NCBI RefSeq assembly: GCF_005239225.2
Contig: NC_133298.1
Location: 7,405,026-7,469,025 of the forward strand
DNA from: Populus alba
Lineage: Eukaryota > Streptophyta > Magnoliopsida > Malpighiales > Salicaceae
Direction of reading: 5' to 3'
DNA: 64,000 bases
Below are positions 47,370-59,859 of this stretch, in pieces. Under the pieces are notes generated by a model. That model was not told the origin of the DNA. It worked only from the letters and a program-made list of their open reading frames with translations, and searched no databases. How positions within the stretch are numbered: position 1 is the first letter of the stretch; the number at the start of each line of letters is the position of its first letter. The position numbers and the translations under genes were made by a program.

Positions 47370-47700
47370 CAAAGTCAACAGTCCAACGAATAGAACTTCT
47401 ATTTAACACCACAGAAACCAAGTGGATTTGTCAATTCCCATCTAGTTACGCAACTTATTTTTTATCCTCTGCGAGAAAAAAAACCGATGTTGCAGTTTCA
47501 AAATGAAAGGGCATATTGTTTAAGGGAAGTGAGGATGTGGGGGAATGTCGCCTGACTCGAGACAACCGGTAAACTGAAGGAATGGCCGGAGTTTAAGAGT
47601 TCTCTCGGACCAGGCTTCATTCCCCTCATCCACACCTTCTCCTCCTCCACCTTCATGTTGCATCTCTCGCCATGCTTGTTTCAGGTAATCTCTTACTGTA
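47370..47700 (+). other. Possible orphan 5' exon
   Basis: A block with higher GC than its flanks ends with a pyrimidine-rich leader-like stretch (CTTCTCCTCCTCCACCTTC), ATGTTGCATCTCTCGCCATG and a strong donor TTTCAG|GTAATCTC near 47683. No downstream exon was found over the next 5 kb. It could be a noncoding-RNA exon, a gene relic, or chance. Confidence 0.2.
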
Positions 47701-50349
47701 TCTTTTCTGTGAAAGAATGGATATATAAACTGGAAATGCTTTGATTTTATCGCTTTTTAAAAACAATATTTGATTTGCTTTATTTCTTCTTCTCTATGTG
47801 TGTGTATGTGTGTGTGTGAGTGGGAGGAGATCAAAACAACAAACATTAATAAAATGAGCTAATTAATTAATAATTGTTAACCAAATTGATAATTTTTTTT
47901 TTGATTCAATTTCCAATCTGGGAATTATATTGGAAATAAACAGCTACACATGATCATGAGCTAACATTTGTGACTATTAGCTCGGTATTAATTTGTCATA
48001 AAGGAAGTAAACACCACTAATTTAAAATCTTCAGTGATGGAAAACAAAAAAGTTAATCGCTAATTACTACTGAAGATCCGATCAACAAACACCAATTTTA
48101 AATCTTCCAACAAAAAGAGAAGTCTAAATAAAATATTTTCCACTTGCAACTTAAATACCTGATTTACTTTAATGCTTTGGCCTTTGTAATGCCAGCCTTG
48201 ATAGAAAGCCGAAGTGCATGCAGAACACTACGAGGAACAAATGGTGATACATGCGGAAGTTAAAAACAGTAAACAGACACAGAATATAGAAATCCAATAA
48301 GAGAAAAAAGATGGTAGATTTGATATCTAAATTCGCAGTTTTATTTTATCTAAAAAAAAAAAATCGAGAAATTTTTCTTCTTTATAATTTAGATAAGAAA
48401 TTCTACCTTAACTAGAAAACAAAATGAAAATATGAAGGAAATAACCATAAAATCCAAAAACAATTTATGAAATAAAAAAATAACAAAAAAATAAAAAAGA
48501 GGGTAAAAAACTAGGGGTTTGGAAGAGATTTTTTATATCTAAAGATCCAACGGTCATAATTATAAAATAAAAAAATAACAAGAAAAATAATAAAATTATT
48601 AAAAACCAGGGGTCTTGATGAGATTTATGATATTTAAATATCCGACGATCCGCGTAGCAATGTAGTGGCTATAATAGAAAAAAAAACATTTAAAAACTAC
48701 TGTAAGAATTTGAGTCCAATCCAATAATCAAATAAAAAATTATAACATGTTTAAGCTATTATTCTGATTTAGCGTGACTAGATCTCATCTTGAACCTAAA
48801 CATATCCTTTTATCCTATCTTAGAGGTTAATTTTGGTTGTTAAAAAATAAATTATTTTAATTTCTAAAAATTCATCATGAAAAAAATAACTTATCTATAT
48901 AAAATATACAAGAAACAAATTTAAAGATAAATTACAATAATTTTTTGAAGTATTATAAAATTGCAAAATAATTAAAAATATTAATTAATATATATATTTT
49001 TAAAAAATTTAAACTAAACAATTTAAATAATAATAATAATAAGAGAGGGGTTCTTAATTAAAATTTAAATAAAAAAAAAGCCTGAATGCCTAGTTTATTA
49101 ATGTATTCTGAGAGAACAACTTAACGTCTGCTATGGGTTTTTTAATGGATGAATCGTCTGCTATGACTTATCATTCCTTGCACAATTCAAAGGTGATCGA
49201 AAAATTAGTTAGTTTAGAAAATCAAAAACCTATTCTCAACGCTAAAAACACTTTCTAATCACTACAAAAAACCAAAAAAAAAAAAAAACTATATCGGTCT
49301 TAATCTACTTCTTTCATTATAGTTAAAGGGCAGCATCATATCCATTAAAATTTCCCTGTAAGAACAAACTTATTGATACCAAAATTAATCATTTTATTGT
49401 TAAAATGTGTCTACACACTTTGCCTCAATCATTCCAATGACTTTTCTTCTTTTTTTGTCAATATTCAGGGATTGGAACATAAAAAATATAAAGTTTTAAG
49501 ACTATAATATAAAAGATAAAGCAAAAAGGACCAAATAATACATAAATTAAACTTGAGGGACCAAATTGAATTATTCCTTGCTAGAAATGAAAAAAAGGTT
49601 ATTATTTCTTGTGTTAATTTTGATATATATGCTTTCAATTTTAAAAAAAAAACATTATATTTCATAACATCAATTTTTAAAAACTGTCAATGTACTGGGA
49701 TGTCCCAGTTTTATTATTTAACTTAATAATTATGTAAAAATCTAAAAGTCATGGGATTTTCATTATGGACCTACTGCGTGTTTTTTAATAATTCACTTTG
49801 GTCCTTAAAATTTGATTTTGGGTAATTTAATCCTATGTGAAAGCCAATTACTTTCAATTTCTTAGTCAATGATGGAATTGAAAAAATATAGATCATAATA
49901 AAAAAGACGGCAAACATGAGTGGCATGCTAAAATTTTTGAGAAAGATGCACTTTCATCCTCCCATTTTAAAAACAATGCAAATTATATAATTTTAGCACC
50001 TCAATATTTTTCTAGTTTAATTTTAATACAAAGCTCATTTTTGTTATTCTTTAGTCTCTAATTGACAGACAAAAGAGAGAGGTCATTAAATTTTAGTGGT
50101 AAAGAGAAAAAGATACAGTATTTAAATAATATTCAAGTATTGAAATAAGATAAATAATTGACATAGAAAAAACAATCATGACAAACTTATAATCCCAATA
50201 ATTAGGGTCAAGCTAACACCCGCTAAACCTGTGATTTAAATTATGATATTCTAATAACCTGATAAAAAAATAAAGATGATTTTGAAGTCTTTAAAAAAAA
50301 AATACTCATGACCCGGTTTATTAGACCCGAAGCTCCTAGTCTAAAAAAA
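47701..50349. other. AT-rich intergenic DNA
   Basis: (TG)n near 47798-47818. A diverged tandem pair of about 95 bp is at 48476-48560 and 48572-48655 (AAAAACTAGGGGTTTGG versus AAAAACCAGGGGTCTTG). 49490-49570 carries GGACCAAATAATACATAAAT words of the purine-rich repeats. No gene. Confidence 0.4.
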
Positions 50350-51178
50350 TAATTATTTGCAATTCCTAATCAATCAAATATTAAAGGATGAAATTGAAAA
50401 AAGAATTTTAATTACACAAAAAGATTTTAAATAATAGCAATTAAAAGAATGAGGATCAAAATTAAAAAAAATAATTTTTTATTTGATTGAAGGGTGAAAT
50501 TAAAAATAAAAATCAATTTAGCAAGAGGAAAAAAAAAAAAAGAATGAGGATAAAAAAATGACATAAAAAACAAAAACTATGTTTTGATTAAATGGTGAAT
50601 TTGAAAAGAATAATAACTTTTACAAAAGTGCTAAAGAAAATGTTAGAAATCAAAACAATAAGGACCAAATTGAAAAATATAATATCATCAATTTGAATTA
50701 AATGAGGAAATTGAAAAACAATACAACTTTTACAAAAAGGCTAAAGAAAAAAATTAGAATGCACTATCAATTAAAACTTTTCTAGAGCCAAGTTGAAATT
50801 AAAATTAAATGATGAAGTAAAAAATAAATAAAACTTCTATAAAAGTTAAGACAGACAATTAGGAATTAAAAGAATAAAAATTAAAGTTGAATTACCAACA
50901 ATATATAGAGCAAAGTTGTACTTTTCTAGGGAGGGGAGATAAAAGAAGAGGAAAAAAAAAGACAAGCTCACAGGCAATAAACCAGACTACCAATGAAAAC
51001 ACGCATCGTATCAATAAGAAGGAGAGATGAAGGCGCTTCCAACAACATGGTGGAAAGAGTTTTGCACATGCCGCTTGAAGGGCATGAGTGCCTCCAACGT
51101 GCCTACAGGTGCTGTACACGCATGCCAACTTTTTTTTATTTAGTCAAATACATAATTATTCCTGAGATGACCTTGTAA
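50350..51178. repeat. Purine-rich dispersed repeat, copy 3
   Basis: Contains several internal repeats of about 100 bp (GAATTAAATGAGGAAATTGA; AACTTTTACAAAARTGCTAAAG twice, near 50615 and 50725), then a block with CACAGGCAATAAACCAGAC (50970-50988) as in copies 1 and 2, and a GC-richer end (CATGCCGCTTGAAGGGCATG). The short open frames at 50892-51178 lie in this end block and are not genes. Confidence 0.5.
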
Positions 51179-52099
51179 TTACAAAAAAAAACTATTGTGA
51201 AAAATTGAGAACAACTATTAACCCCAAACTTTTTTATTATTATTATTTTAAACATATTTTTATAATTTTACTATGCATTTTAATTGTTTATTACTTTTTA
51301 TATTTGGTTAAATACCAAAGTGTCTCCCAGCTTAAATTATAACAATGAAAAAACCATTTTAAAAATATAAAAAAAATATCCCTTTAGGCTTAATTTTCTT
51401 ACTTTCAATAATATTTTGGTTGTTTTACTATACAATTAAAATAGAAAAAAATTTATTTATCCTTGATCAATTTAAAAATAATAAATAAGCCATATGAAAA
51501 TATTTTTATACCCTTGAAAACCTTTGCTAAGGTTTTTAGGTAGAAAGTATATATATATAAAAAAACCACTACACTATTCTAATAAAGAATATAAATATTT
51601 TTATTGCTTTAATGTTTTTCAAACACCACCAATTAGCTCTTTTCAATTACAAGAAGAATAAAAGCCACAGACAAATGCCAATAACAATTATAAATTTTAT
51701 CTGCATAACTCTTATAGTAATCATAACATAAAATTAAATATTAAAAAAACCTCAATTTAATCCTTAACTTACACACTTATTTTTAATTAGATATCAAACC
51801 TATAAATCTTATCAATTTGACCTCAAATTACTCAAACAATCTTGTTAATATTCATTAACTTTTATGTTGTTTTTTCTTCAAAATGACGTCATTTCTTGGC
51901 ATAAAATATAAACATTAGATGAAAACAATTAACAAAAACATTAAGAATGCACTTAAAAGAGAAATAAAAGATTAAAGAAATTAAGAACACGACGAATACT
52001 CGTGGTGATGAAGGAATGCACTAAATAAGCGAGACTAACCAAAACATGGGTAAGCCAAGATAAAAGGATCCTAACCTGAAAATTAGGATCAACACAAAT
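51179..52099. other. AT-rich intergenic DNA
   Basis: No recognisable feature. Confidence 0.4.
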
Positions 52100-52600
52100 T
52101 CACTCTTTATTTTTTATTTTTTTTAATATTGGATTTATCATGAATTGAGTATTATAATTTTTTTAAAAAATAAGATGAATTTACTGTTCAACTCATAAAT
52201 AGAATAATATGTTTTTTTTTTATTTTATCATTCAATATTATATTGATTAAAAATTGAACCTTATAATTTGTTTTAATTTTCTTTGTAACCCTGTTTCATG
52301 ATCTACATCATATATTTGGTGAATTAATACAGGTTGACTAAGATTTTTTAGTTTGTTTTTAATCGATTCGCTTTTTAATTTTATTTTTTAATATTTGATT
52401 GATTAAAAATTAAATTTTATAATTTATTTTGATTTGCTATCTATGATTTATTTCAGTTTTACGATGTAGATAACATGTTCAACAGATTATCCTGAATTGA
52501 TTCAAGTTATTTTTAATGTGTTTTTTATTTATTTTTATTTTTTAATTTTAAATTAATTGATAATTGAGTTTAATAAGTTTTTTTAACTTTTTTTTATATA
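52100..52600 (+). repeat. 160-bp-class satellite, about three diverged units
   Basis: Units start near TTTTTAATATTGGATTTATC, TTTATCATTCAATATTATAT and TTTTTTAATATTTGATTGAT and continue with ATTTTATAATTTATTTTGATTTG as in the array at 59.9-60.8 kb. Same orientation. Confidence 0.55.
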
Positions 52601-52819
52601 AAATTAACTTAATTTTATAATACAAATCATAAATTTAACAACTTAATCAAAATTCTCGTATCATCCCAAAACCAATTTTATCGTCACCACTGTTACAATT
52701 ATCACCAATACAGTATATTATAAATATTCTACAATTATCTAATTTTTTTCTTAAATCAGAGAATTTTTTTCATGTAAAACACGTGTTGCTGTCTGTTCTC
52801 TCTAACTCAGCATTCCCAG

Positions 52820-52900
52820 TCCAACGGCCCATAACGAAAATAACAAAATCAAGCTTAAAAGATCTATAAAATATATAAAGAAAGAAAATAATAATTAAAA
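52820..52900 (+). promoter_or_regulatory. Promoter of the BAP31-like gene
   Basis: GGCCCAT (52826-52832), a site-II type (TGGGCC) element, precedes a TATA-like TATAAAATATATAAAG (about 52866-52881), about 120-130 bp before the ATG at 53003. The leader between is purine-rich and AUG-free. Confidence 0.5.
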
Positions 52901-53002
52901 AAAAACCTTGCTTGTTGAGCAAAACCAGAATAAAACCTCTACAGTCGATCCTTTGAAGGAAAAAGAAAAAAAATCAAAGAGAGTGCAACAAAGAAAAGGA
53001 AA

Positions 53003-54649
53003 ATGGCGTTGCAATGGATGATACTGACGTACGTGGTGGCAGCAGAGGCAGCTATAGCGGCACTCTTAACATTACCCTCGCCTAAGCTACTCAAGGACCG
53101 ATTGGTTTCCCTCATCTCACTCCTACTCCAGCCGGCTCTCTTTATTGTTCCTTTTGCCGGATTTCAGCTCCTGGGTTTGTTTTTCGTTTCTCTTTGAATC
53201 CTTTTGTTTTCTTTTCGGCTTTCTAAATTTTGGGTTTGGTTTTGTTTTTGTTGTGGATAGATATATATTGGAAGAATGAACATCGATTGATGTGTGCCGG
53301 TGAGAACTGCACTGCTTCTGAAAGAGATCGTTATGAGAAATCTGTAAGTTGTTTTGATCTAATTGCTGATTTCTTCCTCTTCCTCTTCTTTTTCCCCTCT
53401 CCGTGTAAGAAATATTTCATGGGTTTGTTGCGATTTGCGATTATTAATAAACTTTATCCAGGAACCGTTAAATTCATTAATGAATTAGAGAAAATGAATA
53501 GAACAGGGACTAGGGACCTGGCAAATTACATTTTTTTTTAGCTGGGATTGTGGAGGTTGTCTTAGATGGGGGGGGGGGCAAATTGCTAAGAATCTTATGG
53601 TTTTTTGGGTGGCCAGGGATGTGTTGCTTTATGTTATGGTTATGAATCGTTGGGATGATTTCTCTTTGTTTATTGAATACTTGAAGCATTTTTGGATGCT
53701 ATTCGTAACATCTGTTATTGCCTACAAAGTTTTGTGTATATACAAGTTTACTCCATTGGGTTTTTGGCTGTTTACTCAAGTCTTGTACTGTTAGTTTATT
53801 GCAACCTCGCTTGAACAGTTCAATGAGCCATTACAAGATGTATCAAACTATCAGAATAGAACAAAAGGTGTTATTTGGATTAAGCGGTTTAGCTGTTTGT
53901 CTTTCTCATATGTAAAATGATTGTATGATTTGGAAGATGTAGATTATTATGTCTAGCATCATGAATGTCTAAACAGCTTGATTATCACTGACTGCAAAAA
54001 AGAGGTATTGCCTGGGAGTCTGAAAGTGGTTGGTATATGCCACTGTTTCTGGACGAACAGAATTGAGCCAGTAATCTCTCCCATTTAGGACTCTCCACTA
54101 TGTGTGTGTTGGGGATGGGGGCCAAAGGGCGGGGTGCAGTATTGTTGTCAATGCAGTTAGTGTGAGAAGAAATAACTGCATGCTCATTTGAAATGGAAGG
54201 AACATACAAAACTCTCCCCTCAACCCACTTCCCCAAGTAGAACTTTGTCTCATAAAGTTAATTTTCAAATTAACCACTGGAGGTTTATTGCATTGCATCA
54301 TTCTGAAAACTTCCAGTTCAAGTGGGGACATGCATCTCATGAGGCTCTATGTTAGGAGAATGTATTTGAATGAATGTTGCAAACTGCTTTTCTTTATTAT
54401 ATTAGAATCTACATAATCTTATCATTGAGGTTTGCTGTGCAGATTTACAAAGCTCAAAGGAATGTGATTCTCTGTGTTTCAGCATGCCTTCTCTACTGGT
54501 ATGTCTGGTTTGGAAAATGCTTGATTTATTTATTTGCATTCATGTCATGTGCCATTATATGTGCCTGCAGGTGTGTTTATCGTATATGCAAATACTACAA
54601 GGAGATTCAGAGCTTGGAGGCAGTGGAGAAGAGGTACAAGAACCAGTAG
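53003..54649 (+). CDS. BAP31-like ER membrane protein (short plant form)
   Basis: Four exons in phase: 53003-53174, 53261-53343, 54443-54498 and 54571-54649; 390 nt, 129 aa, the usual size of short plant B-cell-receptor-associated-protein-like proteins. Three hydrophobic helices are evident: residues 4-24 (WMILTYVVAAEAAIAALLTL), 37-57 (ISLLLQPALFIVPFAGFQLL), and one across the exon 3/4 border (NVILCVSACLLYWCVYRI). A charged loop between helices 2 and 3 holds the conserved DIYWKNEHRLMC and RDRYEKSIYKAQRNV. The C-terminus (KYYKEIQSLEAVEKRYKNQ) is short, charged and cytosolic. Animal BAP31 acts in ER export and quality control; the plant short forms lack the long coiled coil and caspase sites, so a role in ER membrane protein trafficking is inference. 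No KKXX retrieval signal is seen. 3'UTR probably extends to about 54980. Confidence 0.93.
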
Positions 54650-54984
54650 CCTTTCCTCAGCTATCCATCCCCATTTCATTTCTAGGGACAGAGAAGTAGT
54701 TATGCTGTGTTTTGTATTGAATATTGACATTACGTCTATAAATATGAATATCATGTATTTGCAAGTTCCATCTCTTATGCATGTGGGGCATGTATTTCTC
54801 CTAGCATTGGGCTACTGCATTTTCTCCTGGGAGAGGACAGTACGGACACTACTGGTTGGAAAAGTGCACTTTCCATTATTGATATTGTTTTTGTTCTAAT
54901 TTACCTGACGTTTTCCTTTTTGGTTTTCCATTCTCCTCTTGTGCAGTCAGGGAAATGACTTCCATTGTGTTTGTTTCAAAAATC

Positions 54985-56059
54985 ATGAAAACCAAAGTTA
55001 AATAATCCTCCCTATCACTTTTTGAATTTTTTTTTTAAATGATTTTGGATATTCTTTCCGTGAGAAACATCTGACTTGAGTTGATGGTTAAAGACTTTTT
55101 GGGCAGAAGTTAAAAGACAAGATCTATAAAAAACTACGTATATATACTGATACCAGGTGGTCTCCCCATGAAGATTTGCCCCAAGGAATACCAAAAAGTA
55201 TATCCTTCTATGAGAAGTAAAATAAATAAAGGGGAACACAACCATGGAACAATGGGCTAAAAAACTGAAGTATCCATTATGGGGCAACAGTGAAATGACG
55301 AAAAAAATTCTACCTAGCTTCTCAAGGATTGAGAAGCAGTTTAAACTGTTGCTTGGGCAGTTCGGAAGGCACAAAATAAGATGATCGACATGGATATGCT
55401 TCAAAACAACTGCAGCAGAACACTAGAAGATGGACCTGTGAGAAATCCAGAAGAGAATTTGCAGATGGAAGGTAACGCAACAAGGCTATTACAGATTCAG
55501 TTCAGATGCTACAACGTTAGAAGATGAGCATAATAGAGCTTGTATCGTTGTTAGATTCAGAGTGACAACCAATGGTTTCTGCATTTAAGAGAATACAGCC
55601 ACAAAATCTGTGAATGAAGCTGAAGCAGCTGCAGGTGGCACCGATTCTAGAATGGGAAAACTTAGTGGCTGGAACTGACTGTAGCTTTACAAACTGTTAG
55701 GGAGTTAAGGTCTCTTTCATCGGACTTTTCTTTTCCAGACACCATTACTTCCGACCTTATAGGTTTTGGAATGAATCTCTTTATTCCACATTCTCAGATC
55801 ATGTACAATATCAACCATTAGCCAAAGCAGAGGCCATTTTATCTGAGGTGACCATTCTTTGCCATAATCGCGAATGCTTTGCCATTATATGAATTCTCTC
55901 AATGCTGGAATTGGAGATTCCAACATCATCCTCACCATCAATAAAGTAATAGAATTGTTTTTGGCTTATGGATAGTAACGAGTGCACAGAGCAAATCTAT
56001 CGCTGTCACTAAAAAAAACAGAGTATGATCGTCTAAATATTTTCCTATAATCCGACTAT
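54985..56059. other. Intergenic DNA of balanced composition
   Basis: Less AT-rich than most spacers. Patches look coding-like on the minus strand (IERIHIMAKHSRLWQRMVTS near 55830-55910) and may belong to the broken gene at 56060-56695, but frames are interrupted everywhere. No intact gene. Confidence 0.35.
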
Positions 56060-56695
56060 AGTCTGGTTTCCGAGGGCTGAAAAATGTTTTCATCATGGTT
56101 CAAAACCACAGCAAACCCAGGCTTCTGATACACTACTTCATCGCCATAATCATATATCCCTCGCGCAAACCAAAGAACTGTTCTCGTTAGCTGAAATACA
56201 TTATGTCCGAATAAGAAGCACCATCAGGATTGAAACAAACTCTCTCGTTGTCATCAATGGAGACACCATGTGCATTGAAGTCGAAGCAATGAGATAAGAA
56301 TTCTTGGGCATTGGACCAAGCAATCTTCCCTCCACTATAATATTTGTCTACCCAGGAAATCTTAGAACAGTATCAAGGAAAGGAGGGATTTGTGAGATAA
56401 CTATCATTACGGACAATTACTGTCATATAGGTCACTGGACCTAAGGTACGCAAGCCAGCTATAAGAAGAAGCAACCAAATCAGAGTCCTCTGGCAACAGA
56501 TTCTCCATGTCGCAGGGAGAAACCACTTGTTTTTTTCTTTTCTTTTGCATGATATTTTTCTCTTTAAGGTTGTACAAGCTGAAGGAAACTTTGTTTTTTT
56601 TTGTGCCATCATCACTGAATGGCACTAATTCGTTTGACAGCTACAAGCATGCTTCATATCACTGTCGTCAAGACCCACTCCGTAGACTAACCTAA
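56060..56695 (-). pseudogene. Unidentified broken protein-coding gene
   Basis: Reading the minus strand from 56695, protein-like segments follow each other in shifting frames: VYGVGLDDSDMKHACSCQT; then NELVPFSDDGTKKNKVSFSL; MENLLPEDSDLVASSYSWLA and YLRSSDLYDSNCP; after a stop, KISWVDKYYSGGKIAWSNAQ, EFLSHCFDFNAHGVSIDDNE, RVCFNPDGASYSDIMYF; and last RTVLWFARGIYDYGDEVVYQ, KPGFAVVLNHDENIFQPSET. At least three frame changes or stops separate them. An acceptor-like CTTTAG precedes the first. The order and spacing argue for one former exon of about 200 codons. I do not recognise the family. Confidence 0.5.
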
Positions 56696-56699
56696 AGAA

Positions 56700-57600
56700 C
56701 TCGAGTTATTAAGTAACAAATCAACTTAATTACAACTTACATGTCATCGGATTAACCTAGGTAAATTTTATTAAAATGACAGTTTTTTTTATTTTTTATT
56801 TTTAATGTTGACATGATAAAGTTTGATCGAGTTAACTAAACCATTAAAAACTCAACCAAGTCAATATAATTTTTCAAGTCAATATTTTATCCAGTTCAAC
56901 TAAAAACATAGCTCGAGTCTAGCTTTAGATCCTAAGTTTTCTGAGTTAATTCTTTAGTCAGACCGACTTTAACAATTATGAGTTATATGAAATAGAAGAT
57001 TGTTGTTTCTTTTTAGTAGAGGAAGAACATATAGTGAAGGTGAAAGAAGCCGTATCGTTTCCAAATCTCTTTTTATCATTAAGAGATTTATCTTGAGCAA
57101 TAGTGGTAAGAAGATGGGATTTATGTAGAGAATGACATGTTGAGTTTCCTAAAATGCACATACATAGTGGAAATGATAAATTTAAAATTTCTTAAGAGTC
57201 TTAGGGATCTCTTTAAATAGATCTAGAGTTGTTTAGAATTTATACGAAGATTACATGAAGATTAGATGTTCTTTTCGACCTTGAATAATTGCTTTAAGGT
57301 TGGGTTTTCACAAACTACAAGTCATCCAAATGTCTGATCTCTAATGATAATCCACTTAAATTATAAGTGAGAAATCTCCTAAACCCTTTTAGAAGAGAGA
57401 GATTGTTACACCTTTGAGTGTTAACTCTTTTCTTTTGTGCTTAGGTGTTTGAGAGTGCTATCAGCAGTTATAACAAGAATGAAAGGCGAAAGGGACATAA
57501 AGGTAAAAATGAAGAATATGAAGACATATGATGTGAAGCACTAGAATCTAAGACTCATTCAGAATATGACATGCCAGATAAACTATGAGGCAACTAACCT
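56700..57600. other. Intergenic DNA
   Basis: 56740-56960 carries GTTAACTAAACC/AGTCAATATAATTT words of the 104-bp satellite class. 56976-57160 has a short minus open frame of no recognisable family. No gene is supported. A second LTR of the neighbouring Copia relic was not found. Confidence 0.4.
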
Positions 57601-57604
57601 ATAG

Positions 57605-58580
57605 AAAGGGAAAATGACATTGCTTGTGGTGTAAGGAGAGAAACTTCTAAAATTGCTCAGCTAGAGTACTATGATCGGTGATAGAGTCTGATGAAGTTAC
57701 TGCTGCAGTATTATGGTGCGATGGTTTATAACCCTGAGGTGGTCTATAAGCATTAGATTGTAACTAGCTACCATGCTTCTAAGCTTAATTATGTTGTCTC
57801 AACTTGGGACATTGGGCCTTCCAATGACTTTTCTGTTTACAGAAACTACACTCATCGAAGTCAACTTTTGTGTAATGCTTATTTTGATGATTAGAGAATG
57901 GCTAGAAGGTACTGCTAGTACAAAAGGATTCAAAACAGAAAGAATTCCCTTTACAGAATAAGACTGAAGACGTATTTCTTCAGCTAATAACTCACTAACA
58001 ACAGAGTCAACAAAAGGTAGCAGAGAACGATGCAAAATTGAACCTCTAAGTCCTTCAAAATCACTGTAAAATGCTATTAAAAACTGTACCAATCATTGTT
58101 GCTCTTTACTCTCAATATAGGCACCACATACCTTTAATTCTATTGATTCTATAAGAGCTAATTGATCTCAAAAATCTGTCATAGCAGAATAAAACTTCTA
58201 AATACTCATATTCTTCAGATGAAGAGCTTGTATGTCATTATTTAATTGATATTGCTTTACAAAATTTAATTATATGAATAACCTTTAAAAATGATCCCAA
58301 ACCTTTTTTGTTGTCTCATACTTCACCAACTGCATACCTATGGAATGTTCATCAGAATTGTTGAGCTAAGTAATAATCTTTGCATTGTTTGCTTCCCATG
58401 TATCTATCAAAATTGCACCCTCTCCCCAGTATTCTTGGGCATCACATAAGTTCCACTAATATATCCCAACATCTTCTTGCTCTTAAGAAAATTTATCACT
58501 ACATAAGTCCAGCATGAATAATTCTTTCCATCCAACCTCACACTCACAGACTGAAGCGAATCATCTCTTTCAGTAGCCAT
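57605..58580 (-). pseudogene. Ty1/copia gag pseudogene
   Basis: The start at 58580 reads MATERDDSLQSVSVRLDGKN and FLKSKKMLGYISGTYVMPKN, the N-terminus of copia gag (DUF4219/UBN2 type). After a frameshift near 58420 the frame continues IDTWEANNAKIITW, KYETTKKVWDHF, SDFEGLRGSILHRS, SVVSELLAEEIRLQSYS, and ends with a CCHC zinc knuckle CSFCKQKSHWKAQC (near 57830) and PPQGYKPSHHNTAAVTSS. Several stops replace CAA, CAG, CGA or TGG codons, consistent with C-to-T or G-to-A decay. No protease, integrase or reverse transcriptase follows. Dead remnant. Confidence 0.85.
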
Positions 58581-58900
58581 AATTAACAAACAAAAAGAAC
58601 CAGAACACAAAAGCAATAAAAGACAATACTAGATTGCAAAAACTGATCAGATATCGCAGAAACCAAACAAATATCTTCTCAAAATTATACAATTACTCCA
58701 AAACACAACATAAATTGTAGAAACTGACGCAAATATCAAATTGCAGAAACTGAATACAAATATCAAATTATAGAAGCTGAAATACCAGATTTTGTAGAAG
58801 CGAAAGATAAAATATCACTTCAAATTTATTTTTTCAGATTTTGCAAAGGTTGGATCCATGAAAGCCATGTTTGGAATTAAGCCTTTATTCTATCAAATCA

Positions 58901-58912
58901 GTTCTGATACCA
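58901..58912 (-). other. Copia primer-binding site
   Basis: Reading minus, TGGTATCAGAAC, complementary to the 3' end of initiator tRNA-Met, lies immediately beside the LTR end, between LTR and gag as expected. Confidence 0.8.
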
Positions 58913-59100
58913 TGTTAAATTAATTCGGATTAACATAAAAGAAAAACGAACATAAAAGAGAAGGAAACTGGAATTCTCATTAATCTTTTTATTATAAAAT
59001 GTTTGAGTTAACCTAAATACAAAGAGATTATATATAGGTTAAACTGAAAATACTATTTTACCCATAATAAATAAAACAAAAGTAAATGTATTATTTAACA
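58913..59100 (-). mobile_element. 5' LTR of the Copia remnant
   Basis: 188 bp with perfect inverted tips TGTTAAAT and ATTTAACA (TG...CA). Position next to the PBS and upstream of gag fixes it as the 5' LTR of a minus-strand element. The downstream LTR and pol are lost, so the copy is truncated. Confidence 0.8.
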
Positions 59101-59859
59101 AAAAATGACATACTTTTAAAAAAAAAATGAACAAAATTTTGATAATGTCGATCGAGTGAAACTAAATCAATTTTAAATTATTATTATTTTTAAAATTCTA
59201 GCTTATATCAGAAGCCAGATCTACCAGTCAAACCTAACCTTAATAATCATATAATCAAATTTAATAATTATAACACAAAGTTAGATGAATAATAGCGGCA
59301 ATTAACGAGTTTGGATAAATTAGTTGTAACCAAGAAGGAGTACTTATATTAGGTTTAATGGTAGTGAAAAATCTTTGTTTTTTTTAAGCACATTTAAATT
59401 TTATATAATTTGATTTAAAAAATGGCAATTGGGTTATTTACATTTTAGATTTAGTATAAAGTTATCCCGTCCCTCTATTTCTATTGGCATTACTTGCTAA
59501 AGGCAAAGTGACCATTGACCATTAAAATTAATTTTAAGGGAAAATGGTAACTAAGCTAGGAGGAGAGATTAACTTGGTCACAAATCCAGATTATCAATTA
59601 CTTAATTGTCCTTTTTGAAACCACAAATGCTAACACCTACAAGGTTTCTCTTCCGTATCAAATTATCTTACGTTCACTCACATGCATTTATTCATGGACA
59701 TGTCTAAACATAATGCTTAATTACATTGAAAATTATTAATTAATTTAGATTTTTATTAACAAAAAAAACCACTAGGGATTTTATTTCAAGTCTCCTCGTA
59801 AATCATTATTCATGGAAATAATGATTTGTTTCATTTCTTTAGTTTTTTTTTTTTTTTTC
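59101..59859. other. AT-rich intergenic DNA
   Basis: No feature recognised. Confidence 0.4.
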
